From NCBI GenBank assembly GCA_045593555.1, contig JAZNWU010000010.1, forward strand, positions 1 to 64,000: DNA of 64,000 nt. Direction: 5' to 3'. This document shows positions 24,104 to 33,148 of the stretch, piece after piece. The translations under genes and the position numbers were made by a program. The notes under the pieces were generated by a model. The model saw only the letters and a program-made list of their open reading frames with translations. It searched no databases and was not told the DNA's origin. The first letter of the stretch is position 1; every line of letters begins with the position of its first letter. The DNA comes from Fimenecus sp045593555. GTDB taxonomy: Bacteria > Bacillota > Clostridia > Oscillospirales > Acutalibacteraceae.

Positions 24104-26199
24104 ACAATTGCCCCCTTAGTGATTGTTGTACCTTCATAATACTTTGCAAGAATATTTTTATATGAATGACCTTCTGATGCAAGCTGTCTTGCAGTATTAA
24201 GGCTCATACCAATACCATAACCCTGACCATAAGACTTAACTACAAATCTTGAAAGTGCTTCATCATATGTAATTGAGAAGCAAAGAGATGGTAAATCAAC
24301 AGGATTCATAACCTTCATTCTGAAATCAACACCTGTCATTTCAACACCATTGAATGAAATTGATGTTACATAACCTGCTTCAGCTGAAATTGAAGAATCG
24401 TGTGACTTAATAACAACCCACTCTGCAGGATTTTCAGAAAGAGTTACATTACTGTTATTTTTAAGTAAAATTGCTTTCATTTCATCAACTGAATAAATTT
24501 TTTCTGAAACAAAATCTTTTGCTTTAGAATCTGTTTCTACATCTGATTTTACACTCTTGAGATACGGCAATTTTGCTGACATATCAAATGGAGAACCTGC
24601 TGAAAGACTATGATATACAGGAAGAGCAATCGCATTGTTAAATGTGAGATATTCACCATAAACATCATCAACCGCATCCATTATGACACTATTATATGTT
24701 TCAGAAATTCTTACACCTTCAATATTAAAGCCGTTTCCAAGAAATTTAAGGCATGTGTATGCGGCAACTGTATGTGCTTTAACTGCTTCAAGTCTGTAAC
24801 CTGTGCCTAATTCTGCTGTAATTAGTCTTGCAAGAGCAACTTTTGGCTCAATTTTTTCGCCATTAACAGTTATATATTCAGGTGCAGGATTATTCTGCAT
24901 CATTTTTGCAGAAATTTCTGATTCATCCATATTCATAATCTGTGAAACAAGATAATCAGATAATTTCATAAGACTTGGGTTATAAGGCTGCACATAAGAA
25001 GTCTCAGTAGTTGTTTCAGTTGGTGGCTCAGTTGTACTGATATCATCTGTTGTACTTTCTTCTTTATTGAAGATTGAGCCAAATGCATCAGCTATGCCAC
25101 CATTATCCTTATTCTGAAAAAGAATACCGATTACTGCACAAAGAATAATTGTAATACCAATAACAATTGCAAGAATTGCTAACGGCTTTTTATTTACAAT
25201 TTTCTTATCATCTTCTGTAATAGCATTGTCATCTGAAATTTCAATTCCGACACTTCTCTTGCCAGAAGCTTTTTCAGCAATAAGTTCAATTAATTCAAGA
25301 GCTGCACTTTCAACAAGTTCGTTTTCAGTTTCACCCTCTGCCATATAAAGCTTTCTTACAATAGCAGTATCATCTTTAGAAACAGCAATACAGACATATT
25401 TTAAATCACCTGTCAAATAAATATCACTGATACAAGCACCAATGTTTGCTGCTGATAAATCAAGACTTGCACGTGCAAGTTGTGCTGTATATTCTGTTGG
25501 GTTGACATTACCTTTATCTTCAACATATGGTGTGAAAACAAAAACATCATTGAAACCTTCAACAGAATCGCCACAACTCTTAAGGACTTCTGCGTTTTTT
25601 GTTCCATTAACAGCAACAAGAGAATTTGATTCTGCAATTCTATTAACGGCAAATGCTACTTTTTCTGTCACAGGAGATTTAATTTCTGTTTTATCATCAT
25701 ACAGCTCATCAATAACAACTCGTTCACTAAGATATGGAACTAAACCATTTCTTAAAATAGCATCAATTCTATCATTATCAATTGGAAGAAGAACAAGATA
25801 TTGATTTGAGTTTTCCATAGCCATACCTGAATACAAGCCATCTTCACTTACAAAAACAGTTGCAGGTTCAGGGAAAGCAGAAAACGCCTTTTTCTTTTTA
25901 TCATCAATTTCTAATGATTCAATTTTATTAAGAACAGAAGGATTATAGACAATTTCTGTTCCGAAAGCCTGAATTAAGGCATTTTTAAATTTTAAATAAT
26001 TCTTAACATCAACAGCTGTGATTACAAGTTCTTCATTTGCAAGAGCCTCCTGTAAAGCAACAAACATTTCTTTGATATCTTCAAATTCAAAGAAATTATT
26101 ATTATCAGTAAAAGGCTTAATGCTACTTTCTAATCTTGCTTGAAAACGAGTAAAGGACATACTTTTGTCAACATTAAGTGACAATACTTTAGTTTTCAT
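24100..26199 (-). CDS. CinA-like/SpoIID fusion membrane protein
   Basis: 699 residues. Residues 453-693 are a SpoIID/LytB domain: LARLITAELG, RLEAVKAHTVAAYT with Glu471 in the position of the known catalytic Glu, and GQGYGIGMSLNTARQLASEG then ILAKYYEG. SpoIID is a peptidoglycan lytic transglycosylase used in spore engulfment. Residues 338-361 are the only membrane helix; 380-403 is a Thr/Glu-rich linker. The 337-residue cytoplasmic part is not normal for SpoIID. It looks like degenerate full-length CinA: AFPEPATVFVSEDGLYSGMA then LVPYLSER (MoCF-domain end), and later ANIGACISDIY, KYVCIAVSKDD, ENELVESAALELI (amidase-domain end). The amidase-type Ser/Lys motifs are not visible. Start ATG 26199 has GAGAGG. 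Confidence 0.8.
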   Translation of the reverse strand: MKTKVLSLNVDKSMSFTRFQARLESSIKPFTDNNNFFEFEDIKEMFVALQEALANEELVITAVDVKNYLKFKNALIQAFGTEIVYNPSVLNKIESLEIDDKKKKAFSAFPEPATVFVSEDGLYSGMAMENSNQYLVLLPIDNDRIDAILRNGLVPYLSERVVIDELYDDKTEIKSPVTEKVAFAVNRIAESNSLVAVNGTKNAEVLKSCGDSVEGFNDVFVFTPYVEDKGNVNPTEYTAQLARASLDLSAANIGACISDIYLTGDLKYVCIAVSKDDTAIVRKLYMAEGETENELVESAALELIELIAEKASGKRSVGIEISDDNAITEDDKKIVNKKPLAILAIVIGITIILCAVIGILFQNKDNGGIADAFGSIFNKEESTTDDISTTEPPTETTTETSYVQPYNPSLMKLSDYLVSQIMNMDESEISAKMMQNNPAPEYITVNGEKIEPKVALARLITAELGTGYRLEAVKAHTVAAYTCLKFLGNGFNIEGVRISETYNSVIMDAVDDVYGEYLTFNNAIALPVYHSLSAGSPFDMSAKLPYLKSVKSDVETDSKAKDFVSEKIYSVDEMKAILLKNNSNVTLSENPAEWVVIKSHDSSISAEAGYVTSISFNGVEMTGVDFRMKVMNPVDLPSLCFSITYDEALSRFVVKSYGQGYGIGMSLNTARQLASEGHSYKNILAKYYEGTTITKGAIV

Positions 26200-26234
26200 A
26201 TCAAAAAACCTCTCTTCTTCCCTACTATTTCCTT

Positions 26235-27497
26235 TTATTCTGCAAAAGGATTGTTGTTGCTCTTGTTATCATACCACGTTTGTGGATACTTAGGAGATGT
26301 ATTAAGAGTAACGGAATCTACATCAACCTCTGAAGATTCATTTTCACGAACCATTCTACCCATAACAACAAGTTTTGCATCTTCAAACTCATGTGATGTT
26401 GTTACAAGTGTAATTATTTTATCATCAGTTTGTACTGAAATATCAGTATTAATTATGCTTCTTGATTTTACTTCGTTGATAAACTCACCGAACTTAGCGT
26501 CTGAAACAAAATCAGTAAGGGTGTAATTAAATCCACCATCTGTTGCAGGATTACTTGTAGACAAAAAGGCTGCAAACACTTTAAAAGTATATGTTTTATA
26601 AAGTGTACTGAATTCAATTACCGGAGCATTTTTATAACCTTCAACTGTTTTATATTGGTCAAGAGATGAAAACAAAAGATTATTTGACATATGTGGACCA
26701 TAAATTATTGTATTATCATCAAGACCTTGAACATTATTTTTGTAATCAAGATACGGACAACCATACTGACTTGAGTTTTTATAAAAATCTCTGGATGAAT
26801 AATATTCATTATCATCACCCTGCACAATCTGCACATCAAGACTTGTATTGTTGATTTTTAGCCAACCCACTAAATCTTGATTTGTATAGTAAAGATATGC
26901 ATACTTTGAATTCATACCTGCTGGAAAATCTGTTCCGGAACTTTGGGCATAAGCTTTTTTCCATGCTTCAGCGTATTCATTATCTTCAAGTTTATCTAAT
27001 AACGTAACCTGACCACTTGTATTAACAGAATTCTGCTGATGCTCAACAAAAAATCCAATAATTCCTGTTACACAACAAATAATCAATACAATTGAAATAT
27101 CCATTGCAACTTTACGGATTATTTCTTTACTGTTGTCCTCTTTAAAAGGAACAAAAAAATTAATAAAATCAATAAAAATCTCATTAAATGTTTTTATTCT
27201 CTTTTTAGGAGCTACAGTATTCGTTTTAGGCATATCAACCACAGGTTCATTCTCATAATCAGATGTGTGGTTAACCTCATTAAATGTAAATTGGTCAGTA
27301 ATATCAATAAATGTATTACCATTCTCAACAATTGATTTACCCTCAACTGTAGAAGTTTTTATACTTTTTTTAGGATGTGTTGAACTCTCTTCAACAATTA
27401 TTTCAGTCTTAAGTTCAGGCAATTCACCTTCTATACCAAGACCTGTACGGAGTTTATCAAAAGAAAGCATTTTACTTTTGTTTTCTTTTTTACTCAT
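26235..27497 (-). CDS. Class B sortase paralogue lacking catalytic His and Cys
   Basis: 420 residues. A basic cytoplasmic N-terminus of about 130 residues, a membrane helix (131-150), then a sortase B barrel: GWLKINNTSLDVQIVQ, YYSSRDFYKNSSQYGCPYLD, NTIIYGPHM, VIEFSTLYKTYTFKVFAAF. The usual YGH is YGP (Pro268, with His one place later). The usual TLxTC is TLVTT (Thr367 instead of Cys). The Arg region (VVMGRMVR) remains. It should not form the thioacyl intermediate. The C-terminal tail SPKYPQTWYD-NNNPF is shared with the active sortase upstream, so they are paralogues. The start overlaps that gene's stop by one base. Confidence 0.85.
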   Translation of the reverse strand: MSKKENKSKMLSFDKLRTGLGIEGELPELKTEIIVEESSTHPKKSIKTSTVEGKSIVENGNTFIDITDQFTFNEVNHTSDYENEPVVDMPKTNTVAPKKRIKTFNEIFIDFINFFVPFKEDNSKEIIRKVAMDISIVLIICCVTGIIGFFVEHQQNSVNTSGQVTLLDKLEDNEYAEAWKKAYAQSSGTDFPAGMNSKYAYLYYTNQDLVGWLKINNTSLDVQIVQGDDNEYYSSRDFYKNSSQYGCPYLDYKNNVQGLDDNTIIYGPHMSNNLLFSSLDQYKTVEGYKNAPVIEFSTLYKTYTFKVFAAFLSTSNPATDGGFNYTLTDFVSDAKFGEFINEVKSRSIINTDISVQTDDKIITLVTTSHEFEDAKLVVMGRMVRENESSEVDVDSVTLNTSPKYPQTWYDNKSNNNPFAE

Positions 27498-28447
27498 TAT
27501 TTAACCTCCACAGGATACCATTTTTTATCATTCTTAAATGGATTTTGAATACCATGCTTATCATAATAAATCTGTGGATATTTTGGATTTTCGTTTACAT
27601 ATGCCTGTGAAACATCAACTGTTGGGTCTTCACCAGGTCTTACTGCACGGGCAATAATAACAATACCACCCTGAGCACGATAATAAGAAGAACCACCTGA
27701 TGAATAATTATGTGGATATTTAGAATTTCCTTTAATATCGAAATTTCTGACACATGTCTGTAATGTTAAAAATTTATCGCCCTCTTTAACATCAACACCT
27801 GTAAAGTACAATGTTCTCTCATTTAATTCCTGAACATAACCATTATAGTTTTGGCCTTCAAAGTTATGAGGATAAACATAGTTTAAAACATAACCGTTAT
27901 CTTCATTTGCTAAACGGTTTGTAATCATTACTGCATAAATCTTCCACTTATAATACTTATCAAGTGTATTAAATTCAATTACAGGGTGTTCTTTGTAATA
28001 TTCAATATCTTCATAATGTGAAAGTTCTGAGAAAACAACACCATCGTTATAATTATTATGACCATAAATTATAGTATTTGAATCAAGGTCTGTTTTATCA
28101 TTGCGATAGTCCATAAAGATTGCACCGCAATAATGATTTTCTTGTTCAAAGTTATGGTTCATATAATAGGAATTATCTACTGATTGAACAACAGGAAAAT
28201 CAATTGTTGTTCCAGGAATTGTAATCCAACCTACTGTTTCAGGGTTCTGTGCAACATATTCTGAATAGTCAGGTCTTTTTTCCGGCTCTGTTGTTTCAAT
28301 TGACTCTGTTGTTGAAGGCTGTGTTGTATCACCATTATTATTCTTGTCAATGAAGAATTTTGTTAAAAATATTGCTGCAACAAGAAATACAGCTAAACAA
28401 ACAGCAATTATTATTTTTTTAACATTTGCATTGTTTTTCTTTTCCAT
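27497..28447 (-). CDS. srtB: Class B sortase (active-site residues intact)
   Basis: 316 residues. Short cytoplasmic tail, membrane helix (10-31), Thr/Glu-rich linker, then the catalytic barrel. Active residues are His130 (IIYGHNN), Cys232 (TLQTC) and Arg267 (IIARAVR). Sortases join surface proteins to peptidoglycan after cutting an LPxTG- or NPQTN-type signal; no substrate protein with such a signal is in this window. GGAG precedes the start. It lies in the same operon as a degenerate sortase and a SpoIID-like lytic enzyme, suggesting a shared cell-wall task (inference). Confidence 0.9.
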   Translation of the reverse strand: MEKKNNANVKKIIIAVCLAVFLVAAIFLTKFFIDKNNNGDTTQPSTTESIETTEPEKRPDYSEYVAQNPETVGWITIPGTTIDFPVVQSVDNSYYMNHNFEQENHYCGAIFMDYRNDKTDLDSNTIIYGHNNYNDGVVFSELSHYEDIEYYKEHPVIEFNTLDKYYKWKIYAVMITNRLANEDNGYVLNYVYPHNFEGQNYNGYVQELNERTLYFTGVDVKEGDKFLTLQTCVRNFDIKGNSKYPHNYSSGGSSYYRAQGGIVIIARAVRPGEDPTVDVSQAYVNENPKYPQIYYDKHGIQNPFKNDKKWYPVEVK

Positions 28448-28449
28448 AG

Positions 28450-28929
28450 TTAATCTCCTATCATTTTAATTATCATTTTCAAGGCTTCATCAGAAGCACT
28501 TGTTCTGTTACTTTTTCGTATATCAGATGAAAAATAATTATTCAATTGTGTTACTATTGTTTTTTTCCCATCTGAAACTGCTAAATATATCAAACCAACA
28601 GGTTTGCTTGTATTATCCGAATTGGGCCCTGCTATTCCTGAAACGGAAACTGCAATATCTGCATCAGATATTTTAAGAACACCCTCAACCATTTCTCGTA
28701 CAGTCTGTTCACTGACTGCACCATATTGCTTTAGTGTTTCGCTTTTTACACCGAGAATCTTTTCTTTTATTTCATTACTGTAACTTACGATTCCACAGTT
28801 GAAAACTGCCGATGAACCGCTTACATCAGTAATACGTTTTGCAACAAGACCACCCGTGCAAGATTCTGCACACGCCATAATAAGATTTTTTTCACGAAGT
28901 AAATCCACTACTTTTTCTTCAAGATTCAT
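28450..28929 (-). CDS. CinA-type nicotinamide-nucleotide amidase (stand-alone domain)
   Basis: 159 residues, the size of the isolated CinA C-terminal domain (PncC). Motifs: CAESCTGGLVAKRITDVSGS with the catalytic Ser, NCGIVSYSNEIKEKILGV, and VSVSGIAGP. It deamidates NMN to nicotinate mononucleotide and so salvages NAD breakdown products. No MoCF domain is attached. The same operon encodes a SpoIID protein whose N-terminal half resembles a worn-down CinA. AGGAG precedes the start. Confidence 0.9.
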   Translation of the reverse strand: MNLEEKVVDLLREKNLIMACAESCTGGLVAKRITDVSGSSAVFNCGIVSYSNEIKEKILGVKSETLKQYGAVSEQTVREMVEGVLKISDADIAVSVSGIAGPNSDNTSKPVGLIYLAVSDGKKTIVTQLNNYFSSDIRKSNRTSASDEALKMIIKMIGD

Positions 28930-28938
28930 AACTTACTC

Positions 28939-30111
28939 CTAAAAACAAATATTATTTATAGTCACATTTGCAAGTGCTCTTTCAATCAATCCGTCAACAT
29001 CAAGTGTTTGTTCTGCAGTTTCAATTATTGAAATCTGAGGTTTTGTTTTAGGATGTTTAGGAGTGAAAACTGTGCAACAATCTTCGTAAGGTTCGATTGA
29101 AATATCAAAAGTATCAATTTTTCTTGAAACCTTAATAATTTCATCTTTATCAAGTCCAATAAGTGGTCTGAAAACAGGCATTGATACAACAGCATCTGTA
29201 CAAGCCAAAGCATTCAATGTCTGACTAGCAACCTGACCAAGACTTTCACCTGTTATGAGTGCTTTTGAATCTTCTTTTTCAGCAATTCGTTGTGCAATTC
29301 TCATCATAAATCTTCTCATAATGAGAGTGAACAATTCCTCAGGACATTTATCTCTGATTTCCTCCTGAATTTCAGTAAAACCGACTGTAAGTAAACAAAT
29401 GTTACCGCTATACTTTGAAACCTTTCGAAGAAGATTATGAACTTTTTCTTCAGATTGAGGTGATGTGTATGGTGGTGAAGCAAAATGAATTGCATTAAGC
29501 ACAAGGCCACGCTTTGCCATCATATATGCAGCAACAGGGCTGTCAATCCCACCTGAAATAAGAATTGATGCTTTACCTGCTGTTCCAGTTGGCATACCAC
29601 CTGCACCCTTAGTCTGATTACCACGGATAAAAGCAAATTTTTCTCTTATTTCAATAGTAACAAGAATATCTGGGTTTCTCACATCAACTTTAAGATGCGG
29701 GAATATACTTAAAATCGCACCACCGACCTCAGCGGAAATCTCAGGTGATTTAAGCGGAAATTTTTTATCCGAACGCTTACCCTCAACCTTAAAGGTTTTT
29801 GCATCTTTTAACTGATCAGCAAGATATAGGGGTGCTTGTTCAAGTATTACTGACATATCCTTTTCCACCTGCAAGGCTCTTGAATATGCTGCGATACCGA
29901 AAACACGACTTATTCTGTCACTTACTTCATCCATATCTATGTATTCATCCATTGGAATTACCGATACTGTGGATTGCTCTTTTCTATACTCAAATTCACC
30001 AAGAGGTTTAATTCGTTTACGAATATTTTTTATCAATATATCTTCAAATGTAGAACGGTTCAAACCTTTCAAGGCAAGTTCACCGTTTTTAATAAGTATA
30101 ATTTCTTTCAT
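28939..30111 (-). CDS. thiI: tRNA 4-thiouridine sulfurtransferase ThiI
   Basis: 390 residues from ATG 30111; an ATG two codons upstream (30117) overlaps the previous stop but is too close to AGGAG. Domains: ferredoxin-like N-terminus, THUMP (IRVFGIAAYSRALQV region), and PP-loop ATPase with ILISGGIDSPVAAYMMAKRG. It lacks the rhodanese domain of the E. coli enzyme, as is usual in Firmicutes, where a NifS-like partner supplies sulfur. That partner gene is immediately upstream. Makes s4U8 in tRNA; also linked to the thiamine thiazole. Confidence 0.94.
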   Translation of the reverse strand: MKEIILIKNGELALKGLNRSTFEDILIKNIRKRIKPLGEFEYRKEQSTVSVIPMDEYIDMDEVSDRISRVFGIAAYSRALQVEKDMSVILEQAPLYLADQLKDAKTFKVEGKRSDKKFPLKSPEISAEVGGAILSIFPHLKVDVRNPDILVTIEIREKFAFIRGNQTKGAGGMPTGTAGKASILISGGIDSPVAAYMMAKRGLVLNAIHFASPPYTSPQSEEKVHNLLRKVSKYSGNICLLTVGFTEIQEEIRDKCPEELFTLIMRRFMMRIAQRIAEKEDSKALITGESLGQVASQTLNALACTDAVVSMPVFRPLIGLDKDEIIKVSRKIDTFDISIEPYEDCCTVFTPKHPKTKPQISIIETAEQTLDVDGLIERALANVTINNICF

Positions 30112-30113
30112 AT

Positions 30114-31256
30114 TCATCTCCTGACACGGTTAACTGTTTCTTTTATTCCATTATACAATATTTCCATATCGTTTTCTGTGGTAAATTTTGACAAGCTGAT
30201 TCTTATTGCACTATCAATGCTTTTTGGTGAAACACCCATAGCAGTAAGAACATTACTTCTGTGTCCTTTTGCACAAGCTGAACCTGCCGAAACATATATT
30301 CCCATAGAAGACAATGAATTGAGCATAACCTGCGAAGGCACACCTTCAACAGAAATGTTGATAATATACGGTAAAGCATCTTCAGGTGAGTTAACATAAA
30401 CTTTCTCAATATTGCTTATCTTGTCTATAAAATAATCTCTTACAAGCTGAACATCATGGCAGTTTTTCTCAACATTACCGATATCATTAACAGCCTCACT
30501 AAAAGCACAAATTGCAGGTAATGCTTCGGTTCCGGAAATCATTCCACTTTCCTGACCACCGCCAAGAACATATGGCAGAATACGGACATTACTACTTACA
30601 AACAAAGCTCCTGCACCTTTAACGCCATGGATTTTATGAGCACTCATACTCATAAGGTCAATACCAAGTTTCTTAGGTTTTAATGAAATCTTTCCAAAAG
30701 CCTGAACAGCATCACAATGAAAATAAGCCTTTGATTTATTATCCTTAATGATTCCTTTAACCTTTGAAATATCTTGAATAGACCCAACTTCGTTATTAAC
30801 CGCCATTATACTGACAAGAAATGTGTTTACATCTACTGCATTTGACAGCTCATCAAGATTGATTTTACCATTAGAATCCGGTTTTAAATAAACAACTTCA
30901 TATCCTTGTTCTTCAAGAGTTTCAAAGCATTTAAGTACACTCGGATGTTCAAACAATGTTGTGATAATCTTCTTCCCGTCACGACGACGAGCTTTTTCAG
31001 TTCCAAAAATTGCTGTATTATTTGCAACAGTTCCACTCGGGGTAAAAAACACTTCGTTTTCCTGACAGCTAAGAAAAGACGACACTGCTCTACGAGCATT
31101 ATCCAATTCTTTTTTAGCACTAAATCCACAAGCATGAAGCGAAGACGGATTACCAAAGTTTTCGTTCATCATTTCAAGTGCTTTTTTTACTGCTTTTTCG
31201 CACGGTTTTGTTGTAGCACTGTTATCAAGATAAACGTTCAAATTCTTCGCCCCCAT
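30114..31256 (-). CDS. Cysteine desulfurase (NifS/IscS-like) paired with ThiI
   Basis: 380 residues. PLP enzyme removing sulfur from cysteine. YLDNSATTKP at the N-terminus, NNEVGSIQDI, PLP lysine in SMSAHKIHGVKGAGALFV, and the persulfide Cys in SAGSACAKGHRSNVLTAMGV. Immediately upstream of thiI with a 4-base overlap, matching the known NifZ-ThiI pairing in Firmicutes. The first ATG has no ribosome site; TTG 31241, with GGGGGCG upstream, would also give a family-like N-terminus. First gene of the long leftward operon. Confidence 0.92.
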   Translation of the reverse strand: MGAKNLNVYLDNSATTKPCEKAVKKALEMMNENFGNPSSLHACGFSAKKELDNARRAVSSFLSCQENEVFFTPSGTVANNTAIFGTEKARRRDGKKIITTLFEHPSVLKCFETLEEQGYEVVYLKPDSNGKINLDELSNAVDVNTFLVSIMAVNNEVGSIQDISKVKGIIKDNKSKAYFHCDAVQAFGKISLKPKKLGIDLMSMSAHKIHGVKGAGALFVSSNVRILPYVLGGGQESGMISGTEALPAICAFSEAVNDIGNVEKNCHDVQLVRDYFIDKISNIEKVYVNSPEDALPYIINISVEGVPSQVMLNSLSSMGIYVSAGSACAKGHRSNVLTAMGVSPKSIDSAIRISLSKFTTENDMEILYNGIKETVNRVRR

Positions 31257-31277
31257 TTTACATACTTAAACATAATA

Positions 31278-31306
31278 ATTATACTACATAATAAGTAATT
31301 TGGCAA
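31278..31306 (-). promoter_or_regulatory. Promoter of the nifS-thiI-cinA-sortase-SpoIID-galE operon
   Basis: -35 TTGCCA (31306-31301), 17-base spacer, -10 TATAAT (31283-31278). The genes down to the HAD gene at 21046 follow with short gaps or overlaps and no strong hairpin that I can see. Confidence 0.6.
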
Positions 31307-31386
31307 ATAAAAATTGCATTTTTTTCAAGTATATTTATAAATTTTTTGTGAATAATATTTCCAAATGTTTAAAGGAGTGCTTCTTT

Positions 31387-32733
31387 TTGGAAAAAATGCA
31401 TTTTTCAACTCGTAATAAAGCGAGAATCATATTATTCACATCTTCACTTATTATTGTTTTACTCATATCTACTATTGTTCAAACTGTCAGGGCAAATAAA
31501 TATGAACATGAAGCAACACTTACTAAACAAATGGCTCTGATTGCACTTGACGAAAACCTGAATAACATATCAACAAATCTTGAAAAGACAATTTATGTCA
31601 GCACACCAACTATGTTGTCAAAATTATCAGCAGAATTATGGAGAGAAGCATCAGGTGCAAAAACTTGTCTTTCAATGCTACCCACAGGTGAAAATACAAT
31701 TTCAAACACATATAAATTTCTTTCTCAGGTCGGAGAATTTGTGATGTCACTTGAAAGAAAAAGTGCATCAGGTGAAAAATTGACTGATGATGAGAGAGAA
31801 CAATTAAAAGAATTATATTCATATTGTGATAAATTAAATGAACAGATTAATCAGATGTGTCACAATATGCAAAACGGAAACTTTTCTTTTGAAGAAATCG
31901 ATTCAACTATAATGAATAACAATAGTGACATATCACTTGCAAGTCAAGGTTTTGACGATGCCGAACAATCCATGACCGATTTGCCAACACTTATTTATGA
32001 CGGACCATTTTCAGACCATTTGATGAAAAGTGAATCTGAATTATTAAAAAATCTCGAAGAAATCAGCAAAGAAAAAGCACTTGAAATTGCAAAAAATATC
32101 TGTATTTCAGAAAAAGATAATCTTATATACTCCCACGACGATGACGGTAATATCCCCTGTTATGTTTTTAAAGGAAAAAAATGTTCTATTGCAATAACAA
32201 AACAAGGTGGCAAACCTTGTTATATGTTAAGTTCCGAATTTTCAGGTGAAACAAAAATCAAGTATAGTGAAGCAATAAGAAACGCACAAAGCTTTTTGAA
32301 TAAAATTGGTTACACAGATATGAAAGAAAGTTATTATTTTACTGATGATGGCATCTGTACAATTAACTTTGCTTCATTTAAAGATAACATTATTATGTAT
32401 CCCGACTTAATAAAAGTTTCAGTTTGTCTTGAAACAGGAAATGTCTTATCATTTGATGCATCAGGATATATTTCTAATCATATTGATAGAGATAATTTAA
32501 ATGTCAAATTATCAAAAAAAGAAGCAGAAAATGTATTAAATAATCAATTGAAAATAATTGATACACAGTTATGTGTTATCCCAACGGAATGGGAAACAGA
32601 ACAACTGTGTTATGAAATTCATTGTAAAACTGATAATAATCAGGATTTACTTGTTTATATTGACAGCACTACCGGTGAGGAAGATAACATTCTAATACTA
32701 CTGTATAGTGATGGTGGAGTATTAACAAAATAG
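31387..32733 (+). CDS. ypeB: YpeB-like germination protein
   Basis: 448 residues from TTG 31387, which has AAAGGAG nine bases upstream; the longer ORF start at 31300 overlaps the divergent promoter. Membrane helix at about 15-37, a helical domain (AELWREASGAKTCLSMLP; GEFVMSLERKSASGEKLTDD then EREQLKELY), and C-terminal PepSY-type repeats (ISKEKALEIAKN; YSEAIRNAQSFLNKIGYTDM; LSKKEAENVLNNQLKI). YpeB stabilises the cortex-lytic enzyme SleB in spores. No sleB is adjacent in this window. Strong sign of a spore former. Confidence 0.88.
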   Translation: MEKMHFSTRNKARIILFTSSLIIVLLISTIVQTVRANKYEHEATLTKQMALIALDENLNNISTNLEKTIYVSTPTMLSKLSAELWREASGAKTCLSMLPTGENTISNTYKFLSQVGEFVMSLERKSASGEKLTDDEREQLKELYSYCDKLNEQINQMCHNMQNGNFSFEEIDSTIMNNNSDISLASQGFDDAEQSMTDLPTLIYDGPFSDHLMKSESELLKNLEEISKEKALEIAKNICISEKDNLIYSHDDDGNIPCYVFKGKKCSIAITKQGGKPCYMLSSEFSGETKIKYSEAIRNAQSFLNKIGYTDMKESYYFTDDGICTINFASFKDNIIMYPDLIKVSVCLETGNVLSFDASGYISNHIDRDNLNVKLSKKEAENVLNNQLKIIDTQLCVIPTEWETEQLCYEIHCKTDNNQDLLVYIDSTTGEEDNILILLYSDGGVLTK

Positions 32734-32789
32734 TATAAATATCAGCACAATACAAATAATATTATTACAAATTCTTAGGAGGATAAATT

Positions 32790-33113
32790 ATGAAAAAAGC
32801 AATTATTGTATCACTTTTAGTTACTGCTCTTGTCTGTGTATTCTTAACAGGTTGTAACAATGCTGAGGACGGTATGGTTACTGATAACGACAGAAGTACC
32901 ACAACTACCACAAGAAGCAACAACGAAAATCAAACAAGTACTACAAAAAAAGACAACACAATGAACGATGTAGTTACTGATGCCAGTAATGCTGTCGGTG
33001 ACGCTGCAAATAATGTAGGCGAAGCTGCATCGGATATTGTTGGTGGTGTTGGAGAGGCAGCATCTGATACTGCAGATGGAATTGGTAAAGGAATCAGAGA
33101 TTTAACAGACTAA
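32790..33113 (+). CDS. Small lipoprotein with Ala/Gly-rich repeats
   Basis: 107 residues. Type II signal peptide with lipobox LTGC (Cys22), then a Thr/Asn-rich linker and a helical tail with repeated units (DASNAVGDAANNVGEAAS, DIVGGVGEAASD), resembling LEA-like or spore-coat-associated small lipoproteins. No specific family recognised. TTAGGAGGA precedes the start. It lies 56 bases behind ypeB and ends at a terminator, so both may belong to one sporulation unit (inference). Confidence 0.8.
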   Translation: MKKAIIVSLLVTALVCVFLTGCNNAEDGMVTDNDRSTTTTTRSNNENQTSTTKKDNTMNDVVTDASNAVGDAANNVGEAASDIVGGVGEAASDTADGIGKGIRDLTD

Positions 33114-33118
33114 AAGAA

Positions 33119-33148
33119 AAACCGATGTTGTAAAACATCGGTTTTTTA
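33119..33148 (+). terminator. Terminator after the lipoprotein gene
   Basis: AACCGATGTT / AACATCGGTT around a four-base loop, then TTTT. It may also serve the convergent pnuC gene ending at 33146. Confidence 0.8.

Noticed and set aside
26235..27497. Sequencing error as the cause of the missing sortase Cys/His
   Set aside because: Two separate substitutions (ACA for the Cys codon, Pro for His) in a clean open frame cannot come from one error.
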